A stretch of 64,000 bases of DNA from Prasinococcaceae sp. CCMP 1430 (Eukaryota > Prasinodermophyta > Palmophyllophyceae > Prasinococcales > Prasinococcaceae): positions 194,393 through 258,392 of the forward strand of contig RQSC01000015.1 in NCBI GenBank assembly GCA_013416795.1, read 5' to 3'. The notes below the pieces were generated by a model, which had not been told where the DNA came from, did no database searches, and saw only the letters and a program-made list of their open reading frames with translations. Within the stretch, counting starts at the first letter, position 1, and each line of letters starts with the position of its first letter. Positions 21,357-32,400 of the stretch are shown here, piece after piece. The translations under genes and the position numbers were made by a program.

Positions 21357-22742
21357 TCACAGCACCCGCAGCTCGAGGTCGGGGTAGCCAGCTTCGGCCT
21401 TGCGCTCATCGAAGAGCGCTTTGATGGCGTCCACGTACGCGCCCAGGGTGGCCTCGACCTGCTCGGCGCTGGGAGCGTCGCCGGGCGCGAGGCCGGCGGG
21501 GCGCGCGAGGGGCGAGCCTACAGCGAGCGTGAGCCTCGTCTTGTACGGCAGCGGAGAGCCCAGCCGGCCCCAGAAGAGCATGGGAACGTAGCCTATGGTG
21601 CGGCTGAGCGAGCCCATCGCCTCGCCCATGGGCGGCCGCCACCAACGGAACGCGTCCCGCTGCCCAAACGCGAACACCGGCACGATGGGGGCGCAGTGTA
21701 GCAGCGCGAGCCGCACGAAGCCGCGCCGCTCGCGCAGGAAGAGCGTCTCCACGCGGTGATCCATGTACATTGCCTCGCGCACGCCGCCGGGGCAAATGAC
21801 CACGCTGCTGCCGCTCCCGAGCAGCGCGGAGATGTTCGCCCTCGTCGCCGACGTCAGGCCGAGCCAGCCCCACAGATGTCGCATCAGCGGCACGTAGAAG
21901 ATGGCGCTCGATGCCACGCCGCGGCTGCCCGCCACCGATGGAAGGCGTCTTCCGAGCAGGCGCATGAGCGGCCCGCCAGGGCTGAAGGCTATGAACGAGA
22001 TTGGCAGCACATTGTGCGGCGAAACGGCGAAGACGTACGGCGTGCTGCTGGTAGCCTGAGCTGCGGGCCCCGCACGCGGGCCACCGGCAACGCCGCCTCC
22101 GCTGTCGAGGCCAACGTTGCGCCTGCGGAGCGGCGCTGCCTGCCGCCCGGTGTGTGCAGTCGACCGCTCTACGCCCTCTGTTTGGCCGTCGACGCCACCG
22201 CTCTTCGAGGAGTCGGCGCCCTCTTCGTCCAGCATCGCTCCGCCCTCGCGGAGCAGCACTTTGAATCCGTCGCCGACGACGGACACATCGAAGTAATCCT
22301 CGGCGGTGGCCGCTATGTCCGTGGCGAGCCGTTTGCCCCAAGCGGGCGAGTACGTCAAAGGCAGACACGCCGACGCGGCGCATGCCATCAGGAAAATCAC
22401 AGTGGAGACAGCAAAGGCCGCGAGGAGTGCGTGCGCGAAGACGCCATGCAAGCCTGCAATCGGATAGCCACCAAAGAGCACGTCGACGGCGGGTGCTGCT
22501 GCGCCTGCCCGGGAGTACCACGCGACGCTGCCGATCGCCAGCAGCACCGCTACGATGTTTGCGTGCACCAGTCCCATCCAAAGCGCGAGCAGCAGCACGC
22601 GACGAGCACCAACAGCCGGCCGGGGGGCAGCGAACGCGCTGGCCAGCTCGGGGAAGCCATCATGGCACGCGGAGGGGTCGGCCTTTAGCTCTCCGCGAAC
22701 GCCGTCCTGACCGCTGGTGGTCGTCGTCCGCCACCGCGCCAT
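21357..22742 (-). CDS. DGAT2-family acyltransferase
   Basis: 461 residues from ATG 22742; further upstream the frame is open but unconserved. Diacylglycerol O-acyltransferase 2 makes triacylglycerol at the ER. Features: two hydrophobic segments at the N-terminus (RVLLLALWMGLVHANIVAVL; HALLAAFAVSTVIFLMACAA); YVFAVSPHNVLPISFIAFSP at the catalytic HPHG/EPHS position, with the His retained but flanked as SPHN; SSVVICPGGVREAMYMDHR for the PGG motif; ERRGFVRLALLHCAPIVPVF for the RKGF motif with FAFGQ; and a C-terminal VGSPLARPAG. A 60-residue Ser/Gly/Ala linker separates the first part from the catalytic motif. It could be a DGAT2 paralogue with other acyl acceptors (MGAT or wax synthase). Confidence 0.82.
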   Translation of the reverse strand: MARWRTTTTSGQDGVRGELKADPSACHDGFPELASAFAAPRPAVGARRVLLLALWMGLVHANIVAVLLAIGSVAWYSRAGAAAPAVDVLFGGYPIAGLHGVFAHALLAAFAVSTVIFLMACAASACLPLTYSPAWGKRLATDIAATAEDYFDVSVVGDGFKVLLREGGAMLDEEGADSSKSGGVDGQTEGVERSTAHTGRQAAPLRRRNVGLDSGGGVAGGPRAGPAAQATSSTPYVFAVSPHNVLPISFIAFSPGGPLMRLLGRRLPSVAGSRGVASSAIFYVPLMRHLWGWLGLTSATRANISALLGSGSSVVICPGGVREAMYMDHRVETLFLRERRGFVRLALLHCAPIVPVFAFGQRDAFRWWRPPMGEAMGSLSRTIGYVPMLFWGRLGSPLPYKTRLTLAVGSPLARPAGLAPGDAPSAEQVEATLGAYVDAIKALFDERKAEAGYPDLELRVL

Positions 22743-23319
22743 GGCGTATGTGTGGGACTGCCCCGCCGGCCGCAGTGCCGCCCGGGGGCCGCGCGGCACG
22801 CTACAGCACCACGCCCGCCCTGTCGCAAGCGACACGGCCGCGTCCGCTCCTGCGAATGCGCAATTGCCTCCACAAACAAACAAAGTCGCGTCGTCCCTGA
22901 CTGACCTTCCGTTTGCTGCAAGGCGCGCCAACACCCCCTCGCTGGCACCGCGCCGACGCGCGTCAGCCTGAGGGCACCGCGGCGGTGCCCTCCAGCGTCT
23001 ACCCGCCAAGAGCCCCCACCCGCCCCCACCTGCGCTGCACCGCCTCCGCTGGCCGTCGTGTGGCGCGCCGCCGTGCCGCATCCCTCCGCAGCAGCAGCCG
23101 CGCAAGAGCATTCGCAACTATCATCAACAGCCAAACACGTTCGACAACTTTGGGCTCAACGTTGAATTTAGGGTGGGGGCGCACTCGCAGTGCAGGGTGG
23201 GGGTTTGCGTGCCCACGGCGGTGTGCAGGTTGGTGGTGTACATGTGAGTCTGGGAATACAAGGAGCGGCGGGCGCGGGCGGGCGCATGTGACGCCTACAA
23301 GCTGTCGCCCTGCCGTCGG
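22743..23319. other. Intergenic region between DGAT2-like and LarE-like genes
   Basis: About 580 bases upstream of the DGAT2-like start and downstream of the LarE-like stop. Open frames continue through it but show no conserved residues. Confidence 0.4.
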
Positions 23320-24790
23320 CTACGTGCCAGCGGCAGCGGGGGCAGCCGCAGCTGCCCGAGCCGCTTCAGCTGTGCCGGCGCTGGTGGCCACTGCGCCGGA
23401 CTTGAACGCGCGAACCGCCGCGAGCTCGAGCCCGAGCTGGCCGATGCGCTCACGCAGCAGCGGAAAGGCTGCCGAAGCCTCGTCGAGTCTTCCACGCGTC
23501 TGCCCCATCGCCGGGGGTCGCCCGTGCGTGAGAGCACGCGGCCGCGTGTCAGCAGCGTCGATCACAGGTCATGAACGCCTACACCCGAGCATGGCTCACG
23601 CACGAATCGCAGCGCCACCCGCACGCCCCCCCTCGCACCGCCTTTGCACGCTCGCGCGCATGCACGCACCTCTTCAACCTCGAGGATGGCCTTCCCCCCC
23701 TGCAGCACCCTCAGGCGCATGCTCTCGTTTGGCCGCAGGCCGAGCGTCGCCCGCGCCACGCCTTCGCCGAGTTCTGCAGCGTGCAGGGTCTCCGGTTCGG
23801 CGCGCACGCCGAGCGCCAGCCGCGAGCGCAGACAGGGCGCGGCTGTGCGCGCAGAGGTGCGCCCGCGCCCGCGTGCACACGGAGGGCGTCAGCGTGCCTC
23901 GCAACGCGACGGGGTGCGCGCACAGGGAAGCGGACACCACGACTCGCGCGTGCGCACACGCGTGGCGCGGGTTGGGTGGCACGCATGGCGACGCACCTGC
24001 CAGGTCCCAGTTCGGTAGACCGGCCGCGCGGGCGCACATGCGAACAGCAGCCTTGGGCAGCGTCGCGAGCGGGCTAATGACGCGGTGCTCGGTCGCAGCG
24101 AGCAGGCCCAGGCGCGTCGGGTCGGTCAGGTCGTCGGCGTTGGTGCCGTTGAGAATGAGCACCTCCTTCTTGTCCCCGCCGCCCTCGCGCGCGGCCGCGC
24201 GGCCGGCCGCCGCCAGCACTGTGTAGAGCTCAGTTTTGCACTCGTAGCACGCGGCGCCCTCGTTGGCGACGTAGTCGGGCCGCGACCCCTCGTCGGTGCT
24301 CACCTGCGTGGGCGGGTCGCAGCACACGCGTGCGCGCCGTGAGAGGGTGCGCACGCGCTCGCATGCGTCAGCGCGTGCATGTCCGCACCGGCGGGCACAG
24401 CCCCGCCGCACGAGCGCTCGAGCTCGGGCGGAGGAGGAACATGCGATCGTGTCGCGGCGCATTGACGCGTCGCTGTGCGCGCGTCTACGGTCCGCACCTC
24501 CACGAGGCGTATGCCGATGGCTGCAGCGGTCTCCCTCGCAGCAGCCAGCTGTGCTCCGGACAATGCTGCGCTCACGCCGATAGCCGCCAGCGCACGCCGC
24601 GGGCCGAACGCGCGCAGGGCGACGTGCGCGGCGAGCGACGAGTCCACGCCACCTGAAAACGCGACGACCGCCACGGCATCCCCAGCGCCGCCCGCTGTGC
24701 GCGCCTCGGCGACCAGCTCCTCGAGGAGGCAGCGCGCGCTTTCAGGCGACTCGGGCTGGCGCAGAAGCGAGCTCGCACGCGCGCGCCGTC
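23320..24790 (-). CDS. LarE-like ATP-dependent sacrificial sulfur transferase (PP-loop), 5' end unresolved
   Basis: Four exons: from about 24790 to 24498, 24303-23997, 23842-23670 and 23499-23320. The joined product has the PP-loop AVVAFSGGVDSSLAAHVALR, then SRPDYVANEGAACYECKTEL (the family's NxxxRCYxCK-like segment), EVLILNGTNADDLTDPTRLG, ATEHRVISPLATLPKAAVR, NWDLAAAPCLRSRLALGVRA with a Cys where bacterial LarE carries its sacrificial Cys in (S)AC/SPCLxSR, and a C-terminal RLRVLQGGKAILEVEE plus LGLELAAVRAFKSGAVA. Bacterial LarE donates sulfur to the nickel-pincer (NPN) cofactor of lactate racemase; eukaryotic partners are not visible here. All three introns have GTGCGN donors and CTGAC. Upstream of 24790 the frame is open and Arg/Ala/Ser-rich (possible transit peptide), but I found no ATG before the LIG6 start on the other strand. 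Confidence 0.75.
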
Positions 24791-24890
24791 GGCGCCGCGC
24801 GGCCGCGCTGCGCGTGCGGCGCGCACGGGCCTTGGCACACGGCCGCGCGCGTGGCGCCAGGCGTGCGGCGCTAGAGGCGCGCGCGGTGCG

Positions 24891-27800
24891 ATGAACTCGC
24901 GAGACGCGGCGGCGCACCTGGTCCCGCAGTCGCCGTTTGTCGTCGACGGCTTCCGCCTGCCCCGAGCGGCGCTGCCGCGAGCGCCCGTGCGTGTGCTCAC
25001 ACACTTCCACGCCGACCACTACGGCGGCCTCGACGACCGCTACGACGCAAGCGCGGAGGTGCGCGGCGTGGTCCAGCAGCCATGCGTTCCCCCGCCGTGC
25101 GTGCGGTGTGCGCGCGCGCGCCCGAGTGATCGTGCCACGCTGACGTGCGCGCTCACACTACCCGCCTCGCGCGCACCGTGCCTGAGCAGGGCTGCGGTGT
25201 CATATACTGCACGCCCATCACGGCTGCGCTCTGCCGTAAGCGACTGGGCGTGCGCGCTGACGCGCTCGTGCCAACGCCTCTGGGCAAGGTCGTGCGGTTA
25301 CGGGGCTGGGCGCTCGTGCTCGCCGACGCCAACCACTGCGCGGGCGCCGCGCAGGTGCGTGCGCTCGTGGAGCCTGCGCAAGGAAGGGCGCCTTGGCGCG
25401 GGTGGGTGCCCGTGCGGAGGTGCGCGCACTGCCCTCGTGGCTGAAGGCTCGCACTGGCGGCAATCTCGAGTCGGCGCGCGAGCAGACGTGTACGCGAGCT
25501 GACGCCTGCCGCCGCCTCGCGCCTCACTGTGTTCGGCGAAATAGGCCTGTTTCTTCGAGGTCGGCGAGGGGGAGGACGCCCCGCCCGATGATGCCGGATT
25601 AGTTGAGCTCACACGCGCCGCCACCAGGCGCTTCCTTCACTGTGGGGATATTCGGTACGCACCGACATTTGAGGTCGACCCCGCACTGCTCGCAATGCGC
25701 AACTGCGATTGCGTTTATCTCGACACGACCTACGCGGCGCCCAAGCACGCCTTCCCGCCACAAGGCGAAGCCATAGCTCACTGCGCGGATGTCATCGCGC
25801 AGGCGATGGCGAAACCGGTGGAAGAGCGACCCCTCGTGCTCGTGGCTGCGTACAGCATCGGAAAGGAACGCATTCTCGTCGAGGCCGCGCGGCGGTGTGG
25901 CGTCCGCGTGGGTGTGGAGCATCGGCGCATGAGCACGCTGGTTGAGCTTGGTATGCCGAGCGCCGATCTGGCCGTGTTCACCGAGTCCGATGCGCCGGAC
26001 GTGCGAGTGCGCATCGTCGGTATGGACACACTCGGCGAGACCTTCCCATACTTCAAGCCGAATTGGTCGAATTGTGACATCGCGGCGGGTGCGGTCGGCG
26101 CGCCGTGCGTCGTGGGCATCGTCCCCTCCGGGTGGATGCTGGCTCGCAAGGGAAAATCGCCGTACTCTCGCCGGGAGAAGGGAGATCACACCATCCATCT
26201 CGTTCCGTACTCGGAGCATTCATCCTTCGAGGAGCTGCGCCAGTATGTGAAGTTTCTGAAACCCGTGCGCATCAGGCCGACCGTGTACAGCAACGAGCGG
26301 GAGAGCGATCGTATCGTGGCCCGATTTCGAGATCTAGTGGATTCCACCGGCGCCAAGCACGCATTTCTGGGGTCAATGACCGCCGGGGGCAAGAGCAAAG
26401 GCAATACTGAAGGCGCCGAGCGCGAGGACAGCAGCGTGACGGAGGGCGCGAACACGGAAACAAGCCGAAAGGAGCATTTGCCGCCGCCGGGCAGGATTAC
26501 TGGATCGGCGAGTGGCGTTGGGCAGAGTGTCGGCCGACAGCTCGCTCCCAGCGAGAATGCGCCTACAACACAACCGCAACAGCCACGAAGTGAGCGCAGC
26601 CAGGGTTGTGTCGGTGCAAAGGGCAGTGGTATGGAGGAGCGCGTCGAACGGCTGATTGCTGTCTGCGGCATCACCCCTGAACAAGCTCGAACACTCTTGC
26701 GAGATACCAACGGGGACATGGAAGCCGCGGCAAACAACCACTACCTGCAGCAGGAGAGCGCAGCGTTGTCTGCACATGCCGGTGACGCCCACGCGCGCAC
26801 CAGTGCCGACTCGCCTGCGTGGACGCAATTGACGTCACCGAAGCGCACGGCATCCCGCGCGGGGGCGCACGCTGGAACGCCCTCCAAGAGATCGAGGCGA
26901 TCAAGCGGCGGGAGCGCCAGCGGCGGCGCTGGCGGCAAACAGACGGGAATCATGTCCTTCTTCAGGCGTGGCCACTTGGGCGGCAGCAATGCGGCGACAG
27001 GGGCACCTGGGGTATCAGCGCCGTTGTCGAGGCAGGCGTGCTCCGCAGCCGCGTTGATGGCCCGCCCGCCAGCGCCAACGACAGTCGGTGCGCCGTCGCT
27101 GCCTCCCTCACCCCAACCTGAGGTGCAAGCCAAGACCGTCGAAGCTGCACCTGCGCTGGGCATTGCTCCTGGAAGCGCCAGTCAAGACGCCCTGTCAGAC
27201 GTCGCCGAATTCGACAGCGTGCGGCTCCCGTGCTGGCGTTATTCGCCACACGCGCATTCGCGATGGCGCCGGGCCGAGGCCACGCCGTGGGCGCATCTCG
27301 CAGCTGCTCTCAAGCACGCTGGCGCCGAGCAGGGCCGCTTGCGCAAAATTGACACCCTGGCAAATTGTTGGCGCGCAGTGATGGCGCTCACCCCACCGGA
27401 CGTGCTGCCATGTGTGCTGCTCGCAACTGGTCGCGTGGCCGCCGCGCACGAGGATTTGGAGCTGGGGGTCGGGGGCGCGTCCGTGTCCAGTGCTGTCATG
27501 GAGGCGACGGGCGCCACCAAAGGCGCAATGCGCGAGGCGTACCGCCGCTGCGGTGATCTCGGGGACGTCGCCGCGGAGATGCGCACCGCGCAGCGCACGC
27601 TGGCGGCGCCCGCGCCTCTCACCGTGCCAGGAATATACAAGACACTGCTCCAGATCGCGCGCGAGGGCGGCCAGGGCTCAGCCGCGCGTCGCCATGGCGC
27701 CATGGTGCGACTGCTCCGGGCGGCACGCGGGGCCGATGAGCTGCGCTATCTCGTTCGCATATTGCTGTCGAACTTGCGCATCGGCGCAACCGATAAACTC

Positions 27801-29294
27801 GTGCTGGCGTCCCTTGCGAAAGCTTCGGTGCTGCACCGAGCGGGCGTTGGGCTGCTCGCGGCCGCAGGCCGCGAGAGCGGCACGGGACCCGCGTCCACCG
27901 CATCTGCTGGAGAGGCAGCCATGAAGCAAGTGGTTTCCCAGGCGCAGGAGGAGATCGCCACAGCATACACCATGCGACCATCCATGGAGATCATCGTGAA
28001 GGCACTCGTCGAAGGTGGCATCGAGGCCGTGTCTGCTGCGTGCCACCTGACTCCCGGAGCGCCTGTTCTGCCTATGCTGGCGCGCCCCTGCAACGGCGCG
28101 CAGGAAGTGCACGCGCGCCTCGCCCTCTCGAAGGCGGGGTTCGTGGCGCAGTATAAATATGATGGCATGCGCGCGCAGGTGCACCTGATGGGACACGGCG
28201 AAGCAAAGGTATTCAGCAGGAGCTGCGAGGACTCCACGGAGCAGTTTGAGGACGCTGTGCGCGCCGTCAGCGCGGCGCTTAAGGAGAGCGAGGAGCACAG
28301 AGATGATCCTATCGTAGTGGACTGTGAGATTGTGGCCGTCGACCGTGCAGAGACGCCCGCGCGGATTCTGCCCTTCCAGACGCTCGCGACGAAGGCCAAG
28401 ACGGCCGCGGGACAAGCCAAGAAGAACGCAAGCGAGGGTACAGGCGCCAGCGTCGACGTGTGCGTGTATGTCTTCGATGTGCTGTTCCTCGGAACGAGAT
28501 CGCTCGTTCATGCGCCGCTCTCGGAGCGCCTCGAGCGCTTGCGCGCGGCCTTCCCGAAGCAGGTGCCCGGCGTGCTCGAGCACGCCGAGCAGCGCCTCTT
28601 CTGTTTGCCGAACGTCGGTGCAGTTTCAGCAGAGAGCCGCAGTGGCGGCGGAGAGGCCGAGGAGCGCGAGCTGCACAAGGACCTCAGCAACATGCTGATG
28701 GAAAGCATTGGTGCCGGCTGCGAGGGGCTCATGTGCAAGGCCATGGACTCCACGTACGAGCCCTCGAAGCGCAGCGACGCCTGGCTCAAGGTGAAGCGCG
28801 ACTACGTCGCGGGGCTCGCCGACAGCCTTGATCTCGTCCCCATTGGTGCATGGTACGGCAACGGACGTAAGGCCGGCTGGTTTTCGCCCTGGCTGCTGGC
28901 GGCAGTCGACCCGGCCACGCAGGAGCTGCACTGCGTTTGCAGGGTCATGTCGGGCTTCTCAGACGACTTTTACAGGCGCAAGACGGCGGAGTACAAGGAA
29001 AAGCTCGTCGACGCATGCCCCGCGCATGTGCGCACCGGTGAGGCGTGCTCGGTGTGGTTCGACCCGTTTGAAGTCTGGGAGATACGGGGTGCGGACATTA
29101 CGCTCTCCCCAGTGCACGCCGCAGGGTTGGGCAAGCTGGCCGAAAATACGAGCCGCGGGCTCTCTCTTCGATTCCCTCGATTTCTCCGCGAGCGCCCCGA
29201 CAAAACTCCAAGCGGCGCCACCACTGTCGACGAGTTCGTGGAGATGTTCTCTCGGCAGGCCCAGCGGCTAGGCGCTGGCGGCCCGTCAGAGTGA
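24891..29294 (+). CDS. LIG6: LIG6-type fusion: beta-CASP (SNM1/Artemis-like) nuclease plus ATP-dependent DNA ligase
   Basis: Three exons (24891-25058, 25190-25354, 25545-29294) give 1360 residues. The N-terminal metallo-beta-lactamase/beta-CASP part has THFHADHYGG (H38, H40, D42, H43), ADANHCAGA, FLHCGDIRY, YLDTTY and VPYSEHSSFEEL, so the nuclease centre looks intact. About residues 474-515 form a UBA-like helix bundle (EERVERLIAVCGITPEQART ... NNHYLQ). At about 577 lies QTGIMSFFRR, matching the PCNA-binding PIP box. Then come the ligase DNA-binding domain, nucleotidyltransferase with the adenylated Lys in VAQYKYDGMRAQVHL (about 982), SRSCEDSTEQF, VYVFDVLFLG, EGLMCKAMDSTYEPSKRSDA and LKVKRDY, and the OB fold. 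Plants use LIG6 in DNA break repair and seed longevity. The same nuclease-ligase order is known from land-plant LIG6. Confidence 0.9.
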
Positions 29295-29449
29295 CGCATC
29301 GACTGTACATTGCTTATTAATTCATTTGTTGTCATACATAGGGGTGGGGGTGCCGGCGGGGTGTGGCGCACAGTGGGCTGAGCGCGCTATACATAGGGGT
29401 GGGGGTGGGGGTGGGGGGTGGGGTCGTCTCGTGCGCGTCGGCAGCAGCA

Positions 29450-32400
29450 TCAGCTCATGTCAACCCAGTCGCCCGAGTCGGAATCCCACTCGTACACCGA
29501 GATGTGCCCAGAATCGTTGCCGTTCTCATCGCTCGTGTGCGACCCAGCGGCAACCCGAGTGCCGTCCAAACTGATGGCCGTGCTGCGACCCAGCCTGTAG
29601 TCGCCGCCAATGCCGTCGATGTCACTGCCCTTCTGGGCCCAGTCGCCCACGGCCGCGTCCCAGGTGTACACGCGCATGTGGCCCGAGTTGGTGCCGCCGT
29701 CACCGTTGTTCGAGCGAGCGCCTGCTACCACAGTCATGCCGTCGCCAGAGATGTCGCACGATATGCCCCAGTCGTCGCCGGTGGCCTCGCGCGCGATGTC
29801 GGTGCCCATCTGGTTCCAGTCGGTGGTGTACTCGAAGACCTTCACCTCGCCGCCGTTCGCCTCGCTGGCGCCGCCGCACAGGTACGTGCCATCCGTTGAC
29901 AAGCCAATGCCCGTTCCAAACCAGTCGGCCGCGCTATCGCCAATGATATCAGACCCTTTCTGCCCCCACTGCTCGGTGTCGCTGTTCCACGTGAAGACGC
30001 GCACCAAGCCGCTCGGGTCGCTGTTCGACCCAACGCCATTGTGCTTGAAGCACCCCATCGCCAGCGTCGAGCCGTCCGGCGAAAGGCGCACGGCATCGCC
30101 GCAATTGCCGTTGGGGTCGTCGCCATCGAGATCAGCGCCCATTTGCCCCCAACTTCCCGCTTCGGAGTCGTACTCGTACACGCGTGCGTGCCCGGCGGCG
30201 GATCCTCCGCCGTCGTTCTCGGCGGCGCCAATGGCCACGCTCGTGCCGTCGCCGCTCAGGTCGCAGGAGAAGCCCGACTCGTCATTCTTGGCCTCGCCAT
30301 AGATATCAGATCCAAGCTGAGACCAGGAGGACCGGCCGGCGTTCCATTCGTACACCTGGACGTGTCCGGCGTTCTGCTTGTAGCCGTCGTTGTTGCGCCC
30401 ACCTATCGCAAACACGCTCCCGTCCTGACTCAGGCTGACGGAATCGCCGAACTGGTCTGAACTCCCTGCCCCTTCGAGGTTGCTGCCTCGGATTACCCAC
30501 GCGGAGCCATCGTACTTGATCGCTCGCGCGTAGCCGTTGGACCCTCCCATGTTGGCACCGCCGGCCACGACGGTTCCGTCCCCACTCAGGGCGATGCTGA
30601 AGCCAAACTTGTCGCCCGCCGCGTCGCCTAGGTACCACGGCGGTGGGGGGGGCGGTGAAGGGGGCGGTGAAGGGAGCGGCGGCGGGCTGGGCGGCGGGCT
30701 GGGCGGCGGGCTCGGTGGCGGTGAGGGGGGCGGTGAGGGGGGCAGGCTCGGCGGTGGCGGGCTCGGCGGCGGGCTCGGCGGCGCGCTCGGCGGTAGGAAG
30801 ACGCACAGCGCCAGGCTCGGGAAATGCGCCTGACAGGTCTGCGGGCAGAACGCATACGTGAAAGGGTCGCTTGCAGGGCATCCGGCATTCACGATGACCG
30901 AGCAGAGCTCGTCCGAGATTGCGTTCTCGCACACTGTTGCCGGCGGGCTCGGCGGCGGAGCAGGCGGCAGGGGCGGGCTCGGTGGCGGGCTTGGCGGCAG
31001 GCTCGGCGGCGGCGGGCTCGGCGGCGGGCTCGGCGGGCTCGGCGGGGGAGACGGCGGAGGGGATGGCGGCGGCGTTGGCGGGAAGGCGGGAGGCGGGCTC
31101 GGTGGAAGGCTCGGCGGGGGAGACGGCGGAGCGCTCGGTGGCGGGCTCGGCGGCAAGCTTGGAGGGAGCGGCGGTGAGGGCGGCGGCTGCGGTGGCGAGG
31201 GTGGGGGAGGCGGGGGCGACGGTGGCACGCAGATCGCCCGCGATGGGTACGCAGCTTGGCACGAGTGCGCGCACAGGTACGTGGTTGCCTCGCTGTCGAG
31301 CGGGCAGCCAACTGCAAGAACCACGGAGCAGTCATCGACCCGATCCACGCACCACGGCGGCGGCGGGTTGGGCGGCGGGCTCGGCGGTGGCGGGCTCGGC
31401 GGCGGGCTGGGCGGCGGCGAAGGAGGCGCGCTCGGCGGCAGAGATGGCGGCGGGCTCGGAGGTGGGCTCGGAGGCACACTCGGCGGCGGGATCGGAGGCG
31501 GCGGGCTCGGTGGAGGGCTCGGTGGCGGTGGCGGACTCGGCGGCGGTGACTCCAGCACACAGATGTGCAGCGTAGCAAAGCTGTAGCTGCAAGTGGACGG
31601 GCACAGCACGGTTGTAGCGAGGTCGTCTGCAGGGCATCCATTCGCAACAACAGAGGCGCACACGCTCGCATCTGCCATGTCCACGCACGGCACGAAGGGT
31701 GGCGGCGGCGGCGGGCTCGGCGGCGGGCTCGGCGGTGGCGGGCTCGGCGGCGGGCTCGTCGGGCTCGGTGGGGGCGGGCTCGGCGGAGGCAGACTCGGCG
31801 GACTCGCTGGCGGTGGGAGTGGGGAGGGTGGCGGAGGGGGTGGGGGGCGTGGTGGAGGTGGGTTGGGCGGAGGTGGGGGCGAAGGCGGACGCAGAGGCGG
31901 GAACGGCGGCTGGCGGGTTTCTGTGGCGGCGATGGATATCGACACCGGCGGCGGGGGTGACCCTGGCGGGGGCGGGGGTGAGCAGGTGCCGGCTTCGATG
32001 CAGGCCGCCTCGACAATGTCGCGTATGGCCTGCGTCAACGTCTCGGCGAAATCGGACGGGAGCTCTTGCCCGCTGCCATCCGCAGGGCGCACCTGGTACT
32101 GCATTGACGCGTCGCCAATAAGCTTGATCAGTGCCCCCGCTTTCTCAGCGACGCGGTCGCTGATCCCCTCGGGGTCGCTCAGTAGTTCAAGGGCGCGCAG
32201 TGCTTGCTCTTTCATGGCCGCGTCCTCTTCCGCATCAAAAAGGACCGTGAACTCCACCACTATCTCCGTCTCTGAAATGATCTCGGTGACCTCGGATTCG
32301 ACGTTGTCGCAGGGAGCGCCGGCAATGTCGGCGACCTCGCATTCGAGCTCGCGTTGTCGCTCCCTAAATTGATCAAGGCCCATGCCGTCGAAGCTAATGC

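Noticed and set aside
30640-31960. Gly/Gly-Leu-rich plus-strand frames opposite the proline-rich stalks
   Set aside because: They are the complement of the SPPPP codons in the FG-GAP membrane protein, whose Cys modules and propeller are consistent on the minus strand.
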